A stretch of DNA of 34,488 nt, from the NCBI GenBank assembly GCA_024644015.1, contig JAHELV010000011.1:19962-54449 (forward strand). The letters run 5' to 3'. Made by a program: the position numbers and the translations under genes. Positions 16,572 through 24,377 of the stretch are shown here, one piece after another. Each line of letters opens with the position of its first letter. Position 1 is the first letter of the stretch. Below the pieces are notes generated by a model, which worked only from the letters and a program-made list of their open reading frames with translations, did no database searches and had not been told where the DNA came from. Source of the DNA: Nitriliruptorales bacterium. Its GTDB lineage: Bacteria; Actinomycetota; Nitriliruptoria; Euzebyales; JAHELV01.

Positions 16572-17305
16572 TGCACCACAGTCCTTCCGGTCCTGGCGTT
16601 CCAGGCGTGGGAGATGCGCCGCGCCATCTCGACGAGGCGTCGCTCGGTCTCGTGGGTCGCGCCGTCGGGGAAGCGGTACGACGGGCCGTACACGTACAGC
16701 GCCGCGATCCCCCGTCCCGAGTCGTCGACGATCGCCGCCGCGACGCTGGACAGCTCGTCGACGTAGTCGCCGTGGCTCCACGACACGCCAGCGGCCCGGG
16801 CGGCAGCGATGCCGTCGCGAACGCGGCCGGGATCACTGCTGCCATCCAGCAGCTCGTCGACCTCCGACTGCGACCACGTCGCCATCAGCGCGTATCCGGT
16901 GCCACCACCGAGCAGCGACCAGCGCGTGCCGTACCAGTCCTCCGCCTTGACCGCCCGTGGCGCGTCGACCTGCGCGATGGTCACGGCGACACCGTCCACC
17001 GGAATCGACAGGCCGACGGCCTCGTCGACGGCCCCCACCAACTCGACCATGTGCGGGTGTGCCAGCGCGCGCAGGGAGGACCCGACATCGCCGGTCGACA
17101 CGAGCGAGATGATGGTCGGGCCGATGCGGTAGATGCCCTCGTCATCACGACGCAGGGCGTGCAGGTCCTCGAGGGTCGCCAACAGCCGCGCCGTTGTGGT
17201 GGTAGGCAGTTTCGCCGCATCGGCGAGCTCAACCAGCCCCCTCGGCCGGTGCGCGACCTGCTCCAGGAGAGTCATCGAGCGCACAACGCTCTGGACGGTC
17301 GTCAT
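16568..17305 (-). CDS. IclR-family transcriptional regulator
   Basis: 245 aa. The N-terminal winged HTH is recognisable (VQSVVRSMTLLEQVA, then GLVELADAAKLPTTTTARLLATLEDLHALRRDDEGIYRIG), followed by the IclR effector domain (RALAHPHMVELV, EAVGLSIPVDG, GGGTGYALMA, GVSWSHGDYVDELSSVAAAIVDDSG). It is the first gene of the minus-strand operon and overlaps the MttB-like start by 4 bp. It diverges from the DAO-family gene at 17384 with 78 bp between starts, the usual place for an IclR regulator of flanking catabolic genes. The likely effector is the methylated amine or a breakdown product. ATG 17305 was chosen; it has no Shine-Dalgarno and lies 10 nt from a -10 box, so it is probably leaderless. Confidence 0.9.
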   Translation of the reverse strand: MTTVQSVVRSMTLLEQVAHRPRGLVELADAAKLPTTTTARLLATLEDLHALRRDDEGIYRIGPTIISLVSTGDVGSSLRALAHPHMVELVGAVDEAVGLSIPVDGVAVTIAQVDAPRAVKAEDWYGTRWSLLGGGTGYALMATWSQSEVDELLDGSSDPGRVRDGIAAARAAGVSWSHGDYVDELSSVAAAIVDDSGRGIAALYVYGPSYRFPDGATHETERRLVEMARRISHAWNARTGRTVVQ

Positions 17306-17315
17306 ATGGCGGCGT

Positions 17316-17344
17316 ATATTACCGCTTTGTGGCAACTAAGCCAA
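17316..17344 (-). promoter_or_regulatory. Sigma-70-type leaderless promoter of the iclR-mttB operon, with a possible operator
   Basis: On the minus strand: -35 TTGGCT (17344-17339), 17-bp spacer, -10 TAATAT (17321-17316), and the iclR ATG begins 10 nt later. This AT-rich patch stands out in GC-rich DNA. A TGGC-N6-GCCA inverted repeat (17330-17343) overlaps the -35 and spacer and could be the IclR operator. TTCC-N8-GGAA (plus strand, about 17350-17365) is a second candidate site toward the rightward operon. Confidence 0.5.
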
Positions 17345-17383
17345 TCAATTTCCACATGATGGGAATCGCCGGATCGGGGCCGC

Positions 17384-18700
17384 ATGGCTGAGCACGATCA
17401 GAGCACGGACGCGGTGATCATTGGCGCGGGCGTCATCGGGGCGGCCGTCGGCTTCGAGCTCGCCAGACGCGGGTGGCGCACGCTGAACATCGACGCGCTG
17501 CCGGCCGCGGGGTTCGGCTCGACGTCCAACTCGTGCGCCATCGTGCGGTTCACCTACTCGACCTACGACGGTGTCGCCATGTCCTGGGAAGGCCTGCACT
17601 ACTGGACCGACTGGCCCGCGTACCTCGACGCGTCCGACGAACGCGGTCTCGCCAGCCTGGTGCAGTGCGGCACGCTGCTGCTCAAGAACCCCGGCGGCCA
17701 CCACGGGCGGGTGCAGCCGCTGTTCGACAAGATCGGCATCCCGTACGAGGACTGGGACGCCGACACCCTGCGCAAGCAGATGCCTGCGTTCGACACCGGT
17801 GTGTTCGGGCCGCCGCGTCCCGTCGACGACGACGCCTTCTGGGAGACGCCGACGCACAAGCTGCCGGGCGCCATATGGACGCCCCAGTCCGGCTACGTCA
17901 GTGACCCGCAGTTGGCCAGCCACAACCTGCAACGCGCTGCCGAGGCCAAGGGCGCGCGCTTCCGCTTCTCTACCAAGGTGACCGGCATCCAACGGTCCGG
18001 CGACCGCGTCACCGGTGTCACGCTGGACGACGGCACGACCGTCGGTGCGCCGGTCGTGGTCAACGTGGCGGGGCCGCACTCTGCGGTGATCAACGACCTC
18101 GCAGGTCTCTCGGGGAGCATGCGGATCGGCACCCGCCCGCTGCGCCACGAGGTGCACCACGTCGCCGCACCACCGTCGATCGACTACGAGCACACCGGCG
18201 TCCACGTGTCCGACGGCGATACGGGCGTCTACTTCCGCCCGGAGACCGGCAACAGCATCCTCGTCGGCTCCGAGGACCCCGAGTGCGACGCGCGGGACTG
18301 GGTGGACGATCCCGATGACTTCGACCGCTCGATCACCGCCGCGCAGTGGGACGCGCAGGTGCTGCGCCTCGCACGCCGCATCCCCGACCTGGGCGTACCC
18401 AACCAGCGCCGCGGAGTCGTCGACCTGTACGACGTCGCCGACGACTGGATCCCGATCTACGACCGCACCGACCTCGGCGGGTTCTACGTCGCGATCGGCA
18501 CGTCGGGCAACCAGTTCAAGAACGCCGGAGTCGCGGGCCACTGCATGGCCGAGCTCATCGAAGCCGTCCAGGGTGGGCACGACCACGACGCCGAACCGTT
18601 GGTCGTGACCGGCAGATACACCGGCCTCGACCTGCACCTGGGTTCCTTCTCCAGGAACCGCGCGATCAACCCCGACAGCTCGTTCTCGGTCAATGGCTGA
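17384..18700 (+). CDS. DAO-family FAD oxidoreductase (sarcosine/glycine oxidase-like)
   Basis: 438 aa, single-domain DAO fold. The FAD motif is DAVIIGAGVIGAAVGFEL (9-26); later hallmarks are VVVNVAGPHSAVIN, the Arg-containing YFRPETGNSILVG and the C-terminal GFYVAIGTSGNQFKNAG, where the FAD pyrimidine/substrate region lies. Relatives are monomeric or beta-subunit sarcosine oxidases and N-methyl amino-acid oxidases. As first gene of the rightward operon with the corrinoid protein, it probably removes an N-methyl group oxidatively after the corrinoid methyl transfer. Start ATG 17384 is preceded by a GGATCGGGG-like site. The TGA stop at 18698-18700 overlaps an alternative ATG (18693) of the next gene. 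Confidence 0.82.
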   Translation: MAEHDQSTDAVIIGAGVIGAAVGFELARRGWRTLNIDALPAAGFGSTSNSCAIVRFTYSTYDGVAMSWEGLHYWTDWPAYLDASDERGLASLVQCGTLLLKNPGGHHGRVQPLFDKIGIPYEDWDADTLRKQMPAFDTGVFGPPRPVDDDAFWETPTHKLPGAIWTPQSGYVSDPQLASHNLQRAAEAKGARFRFSTKVTGIQRSGDRVTGVTLDDGTTVGAPVVVNVAGPHSAVINDLAGLSGSMRIGTRPLRHEVHHVAAPPSIDYEHTGVHVSDGDTGVYFRPETGNSILVGSEDPECDARDWVDDPDDFDRSITAAQWDAQVLRLARRIPDLGVPNQRRGVVDLYDVADDWIPIYDRTDLGGFYVAIGTSGNQFKNAGVAGHCMAELIEAVQGGHDHDAEPLVVTGRYTGLDLHLGSFSRNRAINPDSSFSVNG

Positions 18701-18722
18701 GCGCGCGGACGGAGACCCTGCC

Positions 18723-19418
18723 ATGAGCGACGAGGACCTGGACCTGTCGACGTTGCCCGACGAAGAGCTCGTCGAGCAGATGCACGACGACCTGTACGAC
18801 GGCCTCGCCGACGAGATCGCAGAGGGCACCCGCGTCCTCCTGGACCGCGGCTGGGAACCCCAGCGTGTGCTCAACACCGCCCTGGTCGAGGGCATGCGCA
18901 TCGTCGGCATCGACTTCCGAGACGGCATTCTGTTCGTGCCCGAGGTCCTGCTGGCGGCCAACGCCATGAAGGCCGGCATGGCCATCCTGCGCCCGCTGCT
19001 CGCCGAGACCGGGGCCGACACCATCGGCAAGGTCGTCATCGGCACCGTGAAGGGCGACATCCACGACATCGGCAAGAACCTGGTCGGGATGATGCTCGAA
19101 GGCGCCGGCTTCGAGGTCGTCGACATCGGCATCAACAACGACGTCAACGCCTATCTGCACGCGCTCGACGAGCAGCAGCCCGACATCCTCGGCATGTCCG
19201 CGCTGCTGACCACGACGATGCCGTACATGAAGGTGGTCATCGACGAGCTGGCCGAGCGCGGTCTGCGTGACCGGTACATCGTGCTGGTCGGCGGCGCGCC
19301 CCTGAACGAGGACTTCGGACGTGCGGTCGGTGCCGACGCCTACTGCCGGGACGCCGCCGCGGCGGCCGAGACCGCACAGGCGCTCGTGCTCGCACGGCGC
19401 GCGGCGACGGCGGGCTGA
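18723..19418 (+). CDS. MtbC/MtgC-type corrinoid protein (B12-binding methyl carrier)
   Basis: 231 aa. Residues ~15-95 form the B12-binding helical cap (LVEGMRIVGIDFRDGILFVPEVLLAANAMKAGM). Residues ~100-225 form the Rossmann B12 domain with VIGTVKGDIHDIGKNLV, i.e. the D-x-H-x-x-G motif with Co-ligand H114, then GMSALLTTTMPYMK and LVGGAPLNEDFGRAVGADAY. It is the methyl shuttle between the MttB-like enzyme and the methyl-THF methyltransferase. I chose ATG 18723 (GGAG 8 nt upstream); the ATG at 18693 would overlap the upstream gene and add 10 residues. Sequence and size are standard for the family. Confidence 0.93.
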   Translation: MSDEDLDLSTLPDEELVEQMHDDLYDGLADEIAEGTRVLLDRGWEPQRVLNTALVEGMRIVGIDFRDGILFVPEVLLAANAMKAGMAILRPLLAETGADTIGKVVIGTVKGDIHDIGKNLVGMMLEGAGFEVVDIGINNDVNAYLHALDEQQPDILGMSALLTTTMPYMKVVIDELAERGLRDRYIVLVGGAPLNEDFGRAVGADAYCRDAAAAAETAQALVLARRAATAG

Positions 19419-19420
19419 CG

Positions 19421-20020
19421 GTGGGCGATCGGATCCTGGTGGTCGCGTGCGGGGCGCTGGGCCGCGAGTTGCAGGCAGTGATCGGGGCGAACCGGTTGGA
19501 CGGGATCGACGTCGCCTACCTGTCCGCAGCGCTGCACAACACACCGGACCAGATCCCCGGCGCGGTCGACGAGCGTCTCACGGCCGCCGGGGCGCAGTAC
19601 GAGAAGGTCTTCGTCGCGTACGGCGACTGCGGCACCGGCGGTGCGCTCGACGTCGTGCTCGAGCGCCACGGCGCGCAGCGGCTTCCCGGTGCGCACTGCT
19701 ACGAGTTCCTCGCCGGCGCCGACGTGTTCGCGCACCTCCACGAGGCCGAACCGACCACCTTCTACGTGACGGACTTCCTGCTGCGCCAGTTCGACCGGCT
19801 GGTGTGGCGCGGGCTCGGTCTGGACCGCTGGCCACAGCTGCGCGATGACTACTTCGGCAACTACACACGCCTGCTGTACCTGTCGCAGTTCCGACCCGAC
19901 GCCGAGCGACTGACCGCAGCGCAACGCGCCGCCGACCAGCTCGGTCTGCGACTCGAGCACGTACACGTCGGAACCGGTGACGTGGCGCCGGCGCTGCTGT
20001 CGATCGCGGGGAGGCCTTGA
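19421..20020 (+). CDS. DUF1638 protein
   Basis: 199 aa; start GTG 19421, 2 nt after the upstream stop. Recognised as DUF1638 from VVACGALGRELQAV at the N-terminus, VAYGDCGTGGALD (~65-77), RLPGAHCYEFLAG (~86-98) and the aromatic-rich DFLLRQFDRLVWRGLGLDRWPQL. The Cys and His residues in the first three motifs look like metal or cofactor ligands. The biochemical role of the family is not known to me. It is found beside corrinoid methyltransferase genes, and here it lies inside the operon between the corrinoid protein and the methyl-THF transferase, which argues for an accessory role in methyl transfer or corrinoid loading. Confidence 0.8.
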   Translation: MGDRILVVACGALGRELQAVIGANRLDGIDVAYLSAALHNTPDQIPGAVDERLTAAGAQYEKVFVAYGDCGTGGALDVVLERHGAQRLPGAHCYEFLAGADVFAHLHEAEPTTFYVTDFLLRQFDRLVWRGLGLDRWPQLRDDYFGNYTRLLYLSQFRPDAERLTAAQRAADQLGLRLEHVHVGTGDVAPALLSIAGRP

Positions 20021-20021
20021 C

Positions 20022-20366
20022 GTGAGCCGCCGCCGGGCCGGACCGACGCTGACCGTGATCTGGTGGCGGGACATCCCCGCGCAGGTCGTGGCGCGCGACG
20101 CCTCGCGCTCGGCGAAGGCGGCGTTGCCCGACCGCTTCCAGGCCGCGATCGATCGTGCCGCCATGCGTGCGGGCACCGCAGGGTCGGGCGAGTACCTGGA
20201 CCTGTGGGACCGCCGCACCCGGCCGTGCGGCACCGACCTTCACGCGGAGGTCGACGCCGAGATCGCCGCGCTCGACGCGCGTTTCCCGCCCGCCACGCTG
20301 GCGGCCCTGGCGAACGCGACCCAACACGACCGCTCCGCCGACCCGGACAAGGACGCCCGCACATGA
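20022..20366 (+). CDS. Virulence_fact-family small protein
   Basis: 114 aa; start GTG 20022, 2 nt after the DUF1638 stop; its stop overlaps the next ATG (ATGA). The core is TVIWWRDIPAQVVARD, then KAALPDRFQAAIDRAAMRAG, then EYLDLWDRRTRP, which I recognise as the family named virulence factor in databases, a name with little functional meaning. It is soluble and has no signal peptide. Tight coupling within the corrinoid operon suggests a structural or chaperone role there. Confidence 0.72.
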   Translation: MSRRRAGPTLTVIWWRDIPAQVVARDASRSAKAALPDRFQAAIDRAAMRAGTAGSGEYLDLWDRRTRPCGTDLHAEVDAEIAALDARFPPATLAALANATQHDRSADPDKDART

Positions 20367-21277
20367 CCCACACCGTGATGAGTTCGGCGACCCGCGAGAT
20401 CGTGCTCGGCTTCGATCGCCCGTTCGTCGTGATCGGCGAGCGGATCAACCCCACCGGGCGCGCGTTGCTGTCCGCGGAGATGGCCGCCGGTGACTACCAC
20501 AGGGTGCGCGCCGATGCCGTCGCGCAGGTCGAGGCGGGCGCAGCGATGCTCGACGTCAACGCGGGCATCCCCATGGCCGACGAACCGGGCATCCTCGCCG
20601 AGGCTGTCCGTCAGGTGCAGGCTGTCGTCGACGTGCCGCTGTCGATCGATTCGTCGATCGTCGCGGCGCTCGAGGCGGGCCTGGAAGCCTACGACGGCAA
20701 GCCGCTGGTCAACTCGGTCACGGGAGAAGAGGAGCGCCTCGAATCGGTGCTGCCGCTGGTGGCCAGGTACGGCGCGGCCGTGGTCGCGATCACCAACGAC
20801 GAGTCCGGCATCTCCCAGGATCCCGACGTCCGGTTCGACGTCGCACGCACCATTGTCCGCCGCGCCGCGGATCACGGCATCCTCGCCTCCGACATCGTCG
20901 TCGATCCCCTGGTCATGCCGATCGCCGCGGTCAGCGCCGCCGGTCGCGACGTGATGGCGCTGGTGGGCCGCCTGCGCCGCGAGCTCGGCGTCAACACCAC
21001 CTGCGGCGCCTCGAACATCAGCTTCGGGCTGCCCAACCGCGGCGGGATCAACGCGGCGTTCCTCGCGATGGCGATCGGCGCCGGCCTGACCTCGGCGATC
21101 ACGAATCCCCTGGAACCCGACATCCTCCGGACCGTGCTGGCAGGCGACGTGCTGACAGGCAACGACGCGAACTGCGCGGCGTGGATCCGACGGCACCGGG
21201 CGGCCAACGGCGACGGCGACGGTGCGGCGTCCGGCCGACGCCGCAGCAACCGCCGAAGGGCCCGGTCCGGTGGCTGA
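20363..21277 (+). CDS. Methyltetrahydrofolate:corrinoid methyltransferase (MtgA/AcsE-like)
   Basis: 304 aa from ATG 20363. A pterin-binding TIM barrel: FVVIGERINPTGR (21-33), AGAAMLDVNAGIP (~58-70), VPLSIDSSIVAALEAGLEAYDGK split over the second and third strands, VNSVTGEEER, AITNDESGI, VDPLVMPIA, NTTCGASNISFGLPNR and ITNPLEPDI. These match MtgA, MtrH-like and AcsE enzymes that exchange methyl groups between corrinoid and tetrahydrofolate. In this cluster it should move the methyl group from the MtbC-like protein onto THF. The C-terminal ~25 residues are Gly/Arg-rich and not part of the fold. The last 8 bases overlap the next gene's start. Confidence 0.92.
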   Translation: MTHTVMSSATREIVLGFDRPFVVIGERINPTGRALLSAEMAAGDYHRVRADAVAQVEAGAAMLDVNAGIPMADEPGILAEAVRQVQAVVDVPLSIDSSIVAALEAGLEAYDGKPLVNSVTGEEERLESVLPLVARYGAAVVAITNDESGISQDPDVRFDVARTIVRRAADHGILASDIVVDPLVMPIAAVSAAGRDVMALVGRLRRELGVNTTCGASNISFGLPNRGGINAAFLAMAIGAGLTSAITNPLEPDILRTVLAGDVLTGNDANCAAWIRRHRAANGDGDGAASGRRRSNRRRARSGG

Positions 21278-23318
21278 GACACCGTCGGACGACAACCCGG
21301 CGCGCGCCGCCACCGCTGCCGGCCGTCCGGCGGCAGCGTTGGTCGACGTGTCGTTCACCCCGGCGGGCCGGCGCGGCCCGGTGCCCGCAGGAACGACGGT
21401 GCTCGACGCCGCCAGAGTGCTGGGTGTCGATCTCGACTCGGTCTGCGGCGGCCGCGGGCTGTGCGGTCGATGCCAGATCACACTCGGCGAACAGCCGGGT
21501 CGACATGCCGACACGCGGCGACTGAGCCCGCCCGGCACGATCGAAGCCTCGTACCGGGGGCGGCGCCCGCTGGCCGACGGCAGCCGGCTGGGGTGCGCCG
21601 CGCGGATCCTCGACGACGTCGTGGTCGACGTCCCAGCGGACAGCCAGGTCCACCGGCAGGTCGTGCGCAAGGACGCGGGCGCGACGACCCTGCCCGTCGA
21701 TCCCGTGGTCGTGCTGCGCTACGTGGAGGTCGCGCCGACCGAACTGGCCGGCACCGGCGGCGACCTGGAACGGCTGCGCGAGGCTCTGCTCAGCCAGTGG
21801 GGTGTGGCGGACCTCGACATCGATCTGGCCGCCCTGTCCGCGCTGCAGCCGGCACTGCAGGCCGGTGATCGCGGCGTCACCGTGGCCGTGCGCGACGGGC
21901 GCGACGTCGTCGCCGTGTGGCCTGGCCTGCGTGACACGGTGCTGGGGGTCGCGTTCGACGTCGGATCGACGACCCTGGCCGGCCACCTGTGCGAGCTGGC
22001 GTCGGGACAGGTGCTCGCATCGACCGGCCGGATGAACCCGCAGATCCGCTTCGGCGAAGACCTCATGAGCCGTGTGTCATACGTCCAGCTGCACGCCGAC
22101 GGCGCGGCACGGCTGACAGCGGCGGTCCGCTCGGCGCTCGCCGCCATGACTGTCGAACTGTGCGCGCAGGCCGCGGTCGATCCCACCGACGTGCTCGAGG
22201 TCTGCATCGTCGGCAACCCGATCATGCACCACCTTGTACTGGGCCTGGACCCGCGAGCGCTGGGGTCGGCGCCATTCACGCTGGCGACCACGACCGCGGT
22301 GACTGCGCGGGCCACCGACCTCGGTCTCGGCCTGCACCCGGGGGCCCGCGTCTACGCGCCACCGTGCATCGCCGGGCACGTGGGCGCGGACGCGGCCGCG
22401 ATGGTGCTGGCCGACGGCCCGCACCGCCGCTCCGAGTTGACGCTGCTGGTCGACGTCGGCACGAACGCTGAGGTGGTGCTCGGCAACGATCACCACCTGC
22501 TCGCGGCGTCGTCGCCGACCGGCCCAGCGTTCGAGGGGGCGCAGATCTCCTGCGGCCAGCGCGCGGCGCCGGGAGCCATCGAGCGGGTCCGCATCGACCG
22601 TTCGACCCTGGAACCGCGACTGAAGGTCGTCGGCGCCGACGTGTGGTCCGACGACGAACGGTTCGGCGACGCGGTCGGCAGCAGCGGTGTGACCGGCATC
22701 TGCGGCTCGGGGATCATCGAGGCGGTCGCCGAGCTGTTCCTCGCCGGCGTCGTACAGCCCGACGGACGGATGCGCCGGCCGTGGGCGAGCCCGCGCCTCG
22801 TCGACCGGGGGCGCACCGTGGCGTACCAGTTGTGGGACGACCCGGTCATCGAGGTGACCCAGAACGACATCCGCCAGATCCAGCTCGCGAAGGCGGCGCT
22901 GCAGGCGGGCTGCCGGCTGCTGATGGACCACTTCGGTGTGACGACGGTCGACCGCATCCGGCTGACCGGCGCGTTCGGCAGTCACATCGACCCGCTGTAC
23001 GCGCTCGTGCTGGGCCTGCTCCCCGACTGCGACGTCGAGCGCGTCGAGGCGATCGGCAACGCCGCCGGCATCGGCGCGATGATGGCGCTGCTGTCGAGCG
23101 CAGCCCGGACGGAGATCGAGGCGCTGGCGCCGCGCATCACGAAGATCGAGACAGCGATCGAGCCCGACTTCCAGGCGCACTTCGTCGCGGCGATGGGCCT
23201 GCCGCACTCGCACATGCCCTACCCGGCGCTCGCGGCGCGGGTCACGCTGCCCACACCGGCCCCGGTGGGCGGGCGTCGGCGCGGCCGCCGGACCGTCGAG
23301 CGCGAGCCCACCATGTAG
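21270..23318 (+). CDS. RACo/RamA-like ATP-dependent corrinoid activation protein (2Fe-2S, DUF4445/ASKHA)
   Basis: 682 aa from GTG 21270, overlapping the upstream gene by 8 bp. Residues ~22-125 are a plant-type ferredoxin domain: SVCGGRGLCGRCQITLGE gives C59-x5-C65-x2-C68, with the fourth ligand C109 in LGCAARI. A linker follows, then an ASKHA ATPase domain with VAFDVGSTTLAGHL (~227-240), LVDVGTNAEVVLG and CGSGIIEAVAEL, then LTGAFGSHID near the C-terminus. Such proteins use a low-potential electron and ATP to return inactive Co(II) corrinoid to Co(I). RamA of methanogens has C-terminal 4Fe-4S clusters; this N-terminal 2Fe-2S layout is the bacterial RACo type. Last gene of the rightward operon. 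Confidence 0.92.
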   Translation: MAETPSDDNPARAATAAGRPAAALVDVSFTPAGRRGPVPAGTTVLDAARVLGVDLDSVCGGRGLCGRCQITLGEQPGRHADTRRLSPPGTIEASYRGRRPLADGSRLGCAARILDDVVVDVPADSQVHRQVVRKDAGATTLPVDPVVVLRYVEVAPTELAGTGGDLERLREALLSQWGVADLDIDLAALSALQPALQAGDRGVTVAVRDGRDVVAVWPGLRDTVLGVAFDVGSTTLAGHLCELASGQVLASTGRMNPQIRFGEDLMSRVSYVQLHADGAARLTAAVRSALAAMTVELCAQAAVDPTDVLEVCIVGNPIMHHLVLGLDPRALGSAPFTLATTTAVTARATDLGLGLHPGARVYAPPCIAGHVGADAAAMVLADGPHRRSELTLLVDVGTNAEVVLGNDHHLLAASSPTGPAFEGAQISCGQRAAPGAIERVRIDRSTLEPRLKVVGADVWSDDERFGDAVGSSGVTGICGSGIIEAVAELFLAGVVQPDGRMRRPWASPRLVDRGRTVAYQLWDDPVIEVTQNDIRQIQLAKAALQAGCRLLMDHFGVTTVDRIRLTGAFGSHIDPLYALVLGLLPDCDVERVEAIGNAAGIGAMMALLSSAARTEIEALAPRITKIETAIEPDFQAHFVAAMGLPHSHMPYPALAARVTLPTPAPVGGRRRGRRTVEREPTM

Positions 23319-23330
23319 CAGCGCACCCGG

Positions 23331-24377
23331 TCAGCGGCCGGAGCGCCGGGTCATCGCGAGCGCGGCGTCGGCCAGTTGGTCGATCCGAGACGGCAACGCC
23401 GCTGCATCGGGGTGCGTGCCCCCGTAGGCGCCCGAGGCGAACCGGGAGTAGACGCCCTGCAGGATCGCGGCCAGACGCCAGTAGCTCAAGGCCAGGTAGA
23501 AGTCGAAGTCGGCGACGTCTCTGCCCGAGCGCTCGGCATACCGCGTCACGAGCTCGCCACGCCGGAGGAAACCCGGCAAGTGGGTGGCCGCCTGGGGCAG
23601 CGTGCGGAAGTCATCGTCGGGGTCGGACCAGTACGCGGCCAGGATCCCCAGGTCGCCCAGCGGATCGCCGAGCGTGCACAGCTCCCAGTCCACGACGGCA
23701 GCGACCACGCCCTCCGGCGAGAAGATCAGGTTGTCGAGCCGGTAGTCGCCGTGGACGATCGTCACGCCGTTCTGCGGAGGGATGTCTGCGCGCAAGCGCT
23801 CGTGGACCTGTTCGAAGGCCGGCACCGGCCGATCCACGACATGTTCCCACTGGCGACGCCAGCGACGCAGCTGGCGGGCACAGTAGTCCTCCCGGCGGCC
23901 GAGGTCGCCCAGGCCGACCGCATCGGCGTCCAGCTCGTGGAGCGCGACGAGTGTGTCGATCAGCGACTCGCTGATCAGCCGGCGCGACCGCTCATCGGTC
24001 TGGCCCGCAACGATCTCGGCGTTGCGGTAGACGGGCCCCGGCACGTACTCCATGACGTAGAAGTCGGCGCCCGTCACCGACGGGTCGCCGCAGAGTCCCA
24101 CAGCGGCCGGCACCGGCACGCCGCTGCCGGACAGCGCGGCGATGATCGTGTACTCCCGGCCCATGTCGTGCGCCGACTGGATGACGCCATGCAGCGGGGG
24201 ACGCCGGAGGACCCAGCGACGACCCGCGGAGTCCCGGACGAGGTAGGTGAGGTTCGACAGCCCGCCGGTCACCCGTTCGAACGCCAACGGCAGGTCCACC
24301 GGGCGGACGTGCCGCGACCACCAACGCCCGAGGCCGTCGGGGTCGATGCCGGGCAGCTGCGGCTCGCCCTCATGCAT
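23331..24377 (-). CDS. APH-fold phosphotransferase (ACAD10-like), acyl-CoA metabolism associated
   Basis: 348 aa. Aminoglycoside-phosphotransferase/choline-kinase fold: GGLSNLTYLVRDSAGRRWVLRRPP (nucleotide-binding beta hairpin, 38-61), YVMEYVPG hinge (107-114), HGDYRLDNLIFSPEG catalytic loop (209-223) and VVDWELCTLGDPLGDLG with metal-binding D230. This subfamily matches the kinase domain of ACAD10 and usually travels with acyl-CoA dehydrogenase or ligase genes, where it is thought to phosphorylate a hydroxyacyl substrate. ATG 24377 overlaps the AMP-ligase stop by 8 bp, so they are coupled. The substrate is unknown; it is not an antibiotic-resistance gene on this evidence. Confidence 0.83.
   Translation of the reverse strand: MHEGEPQLPGIDPDGLGRWWSRHVRPVDLPLAFERVTGGLSNLTYLVRDSAGRRWVLRRPPLHGVIQSAHDMGREYTIIAALSGSGVPVPAAVGLCGDPSVTGADFYVMEYVPGPVYRNAEIVAGQTDERSRRLISESLIDTLVALHELDADAVGLGDLGRREDYCARQLRRWRRQWEHVVDRPVPAFEQVHERLRADIPPQNGVTIVHGDYRLDNLIFSPEGVVAAVVDWELCTLGDPLGDLGILAAYWSDPDDDFRTLPQAATHLPGFLRRGELVTRYAERSGRDVADFDFYLALSYWRLAAILQGVYSRFASGAYGGTHPDAAALPSRIDQLADAALAMTRRSGR

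Noticed and set aside
20240-21670. A 476-codon minus-strand open frame
   Set aside because: It is antisense to the methyl-THF transferase and the RACo-like gene, with no recognisable motif.
23331-24377. Antibiotic-resistance aminoglycoside phosphotransferase
   Set aside because: The APH fold is there, but the sequence type and coupling to an acyl-CoA ligase and SDR point to the ACAD10-like metabolic subfamily.
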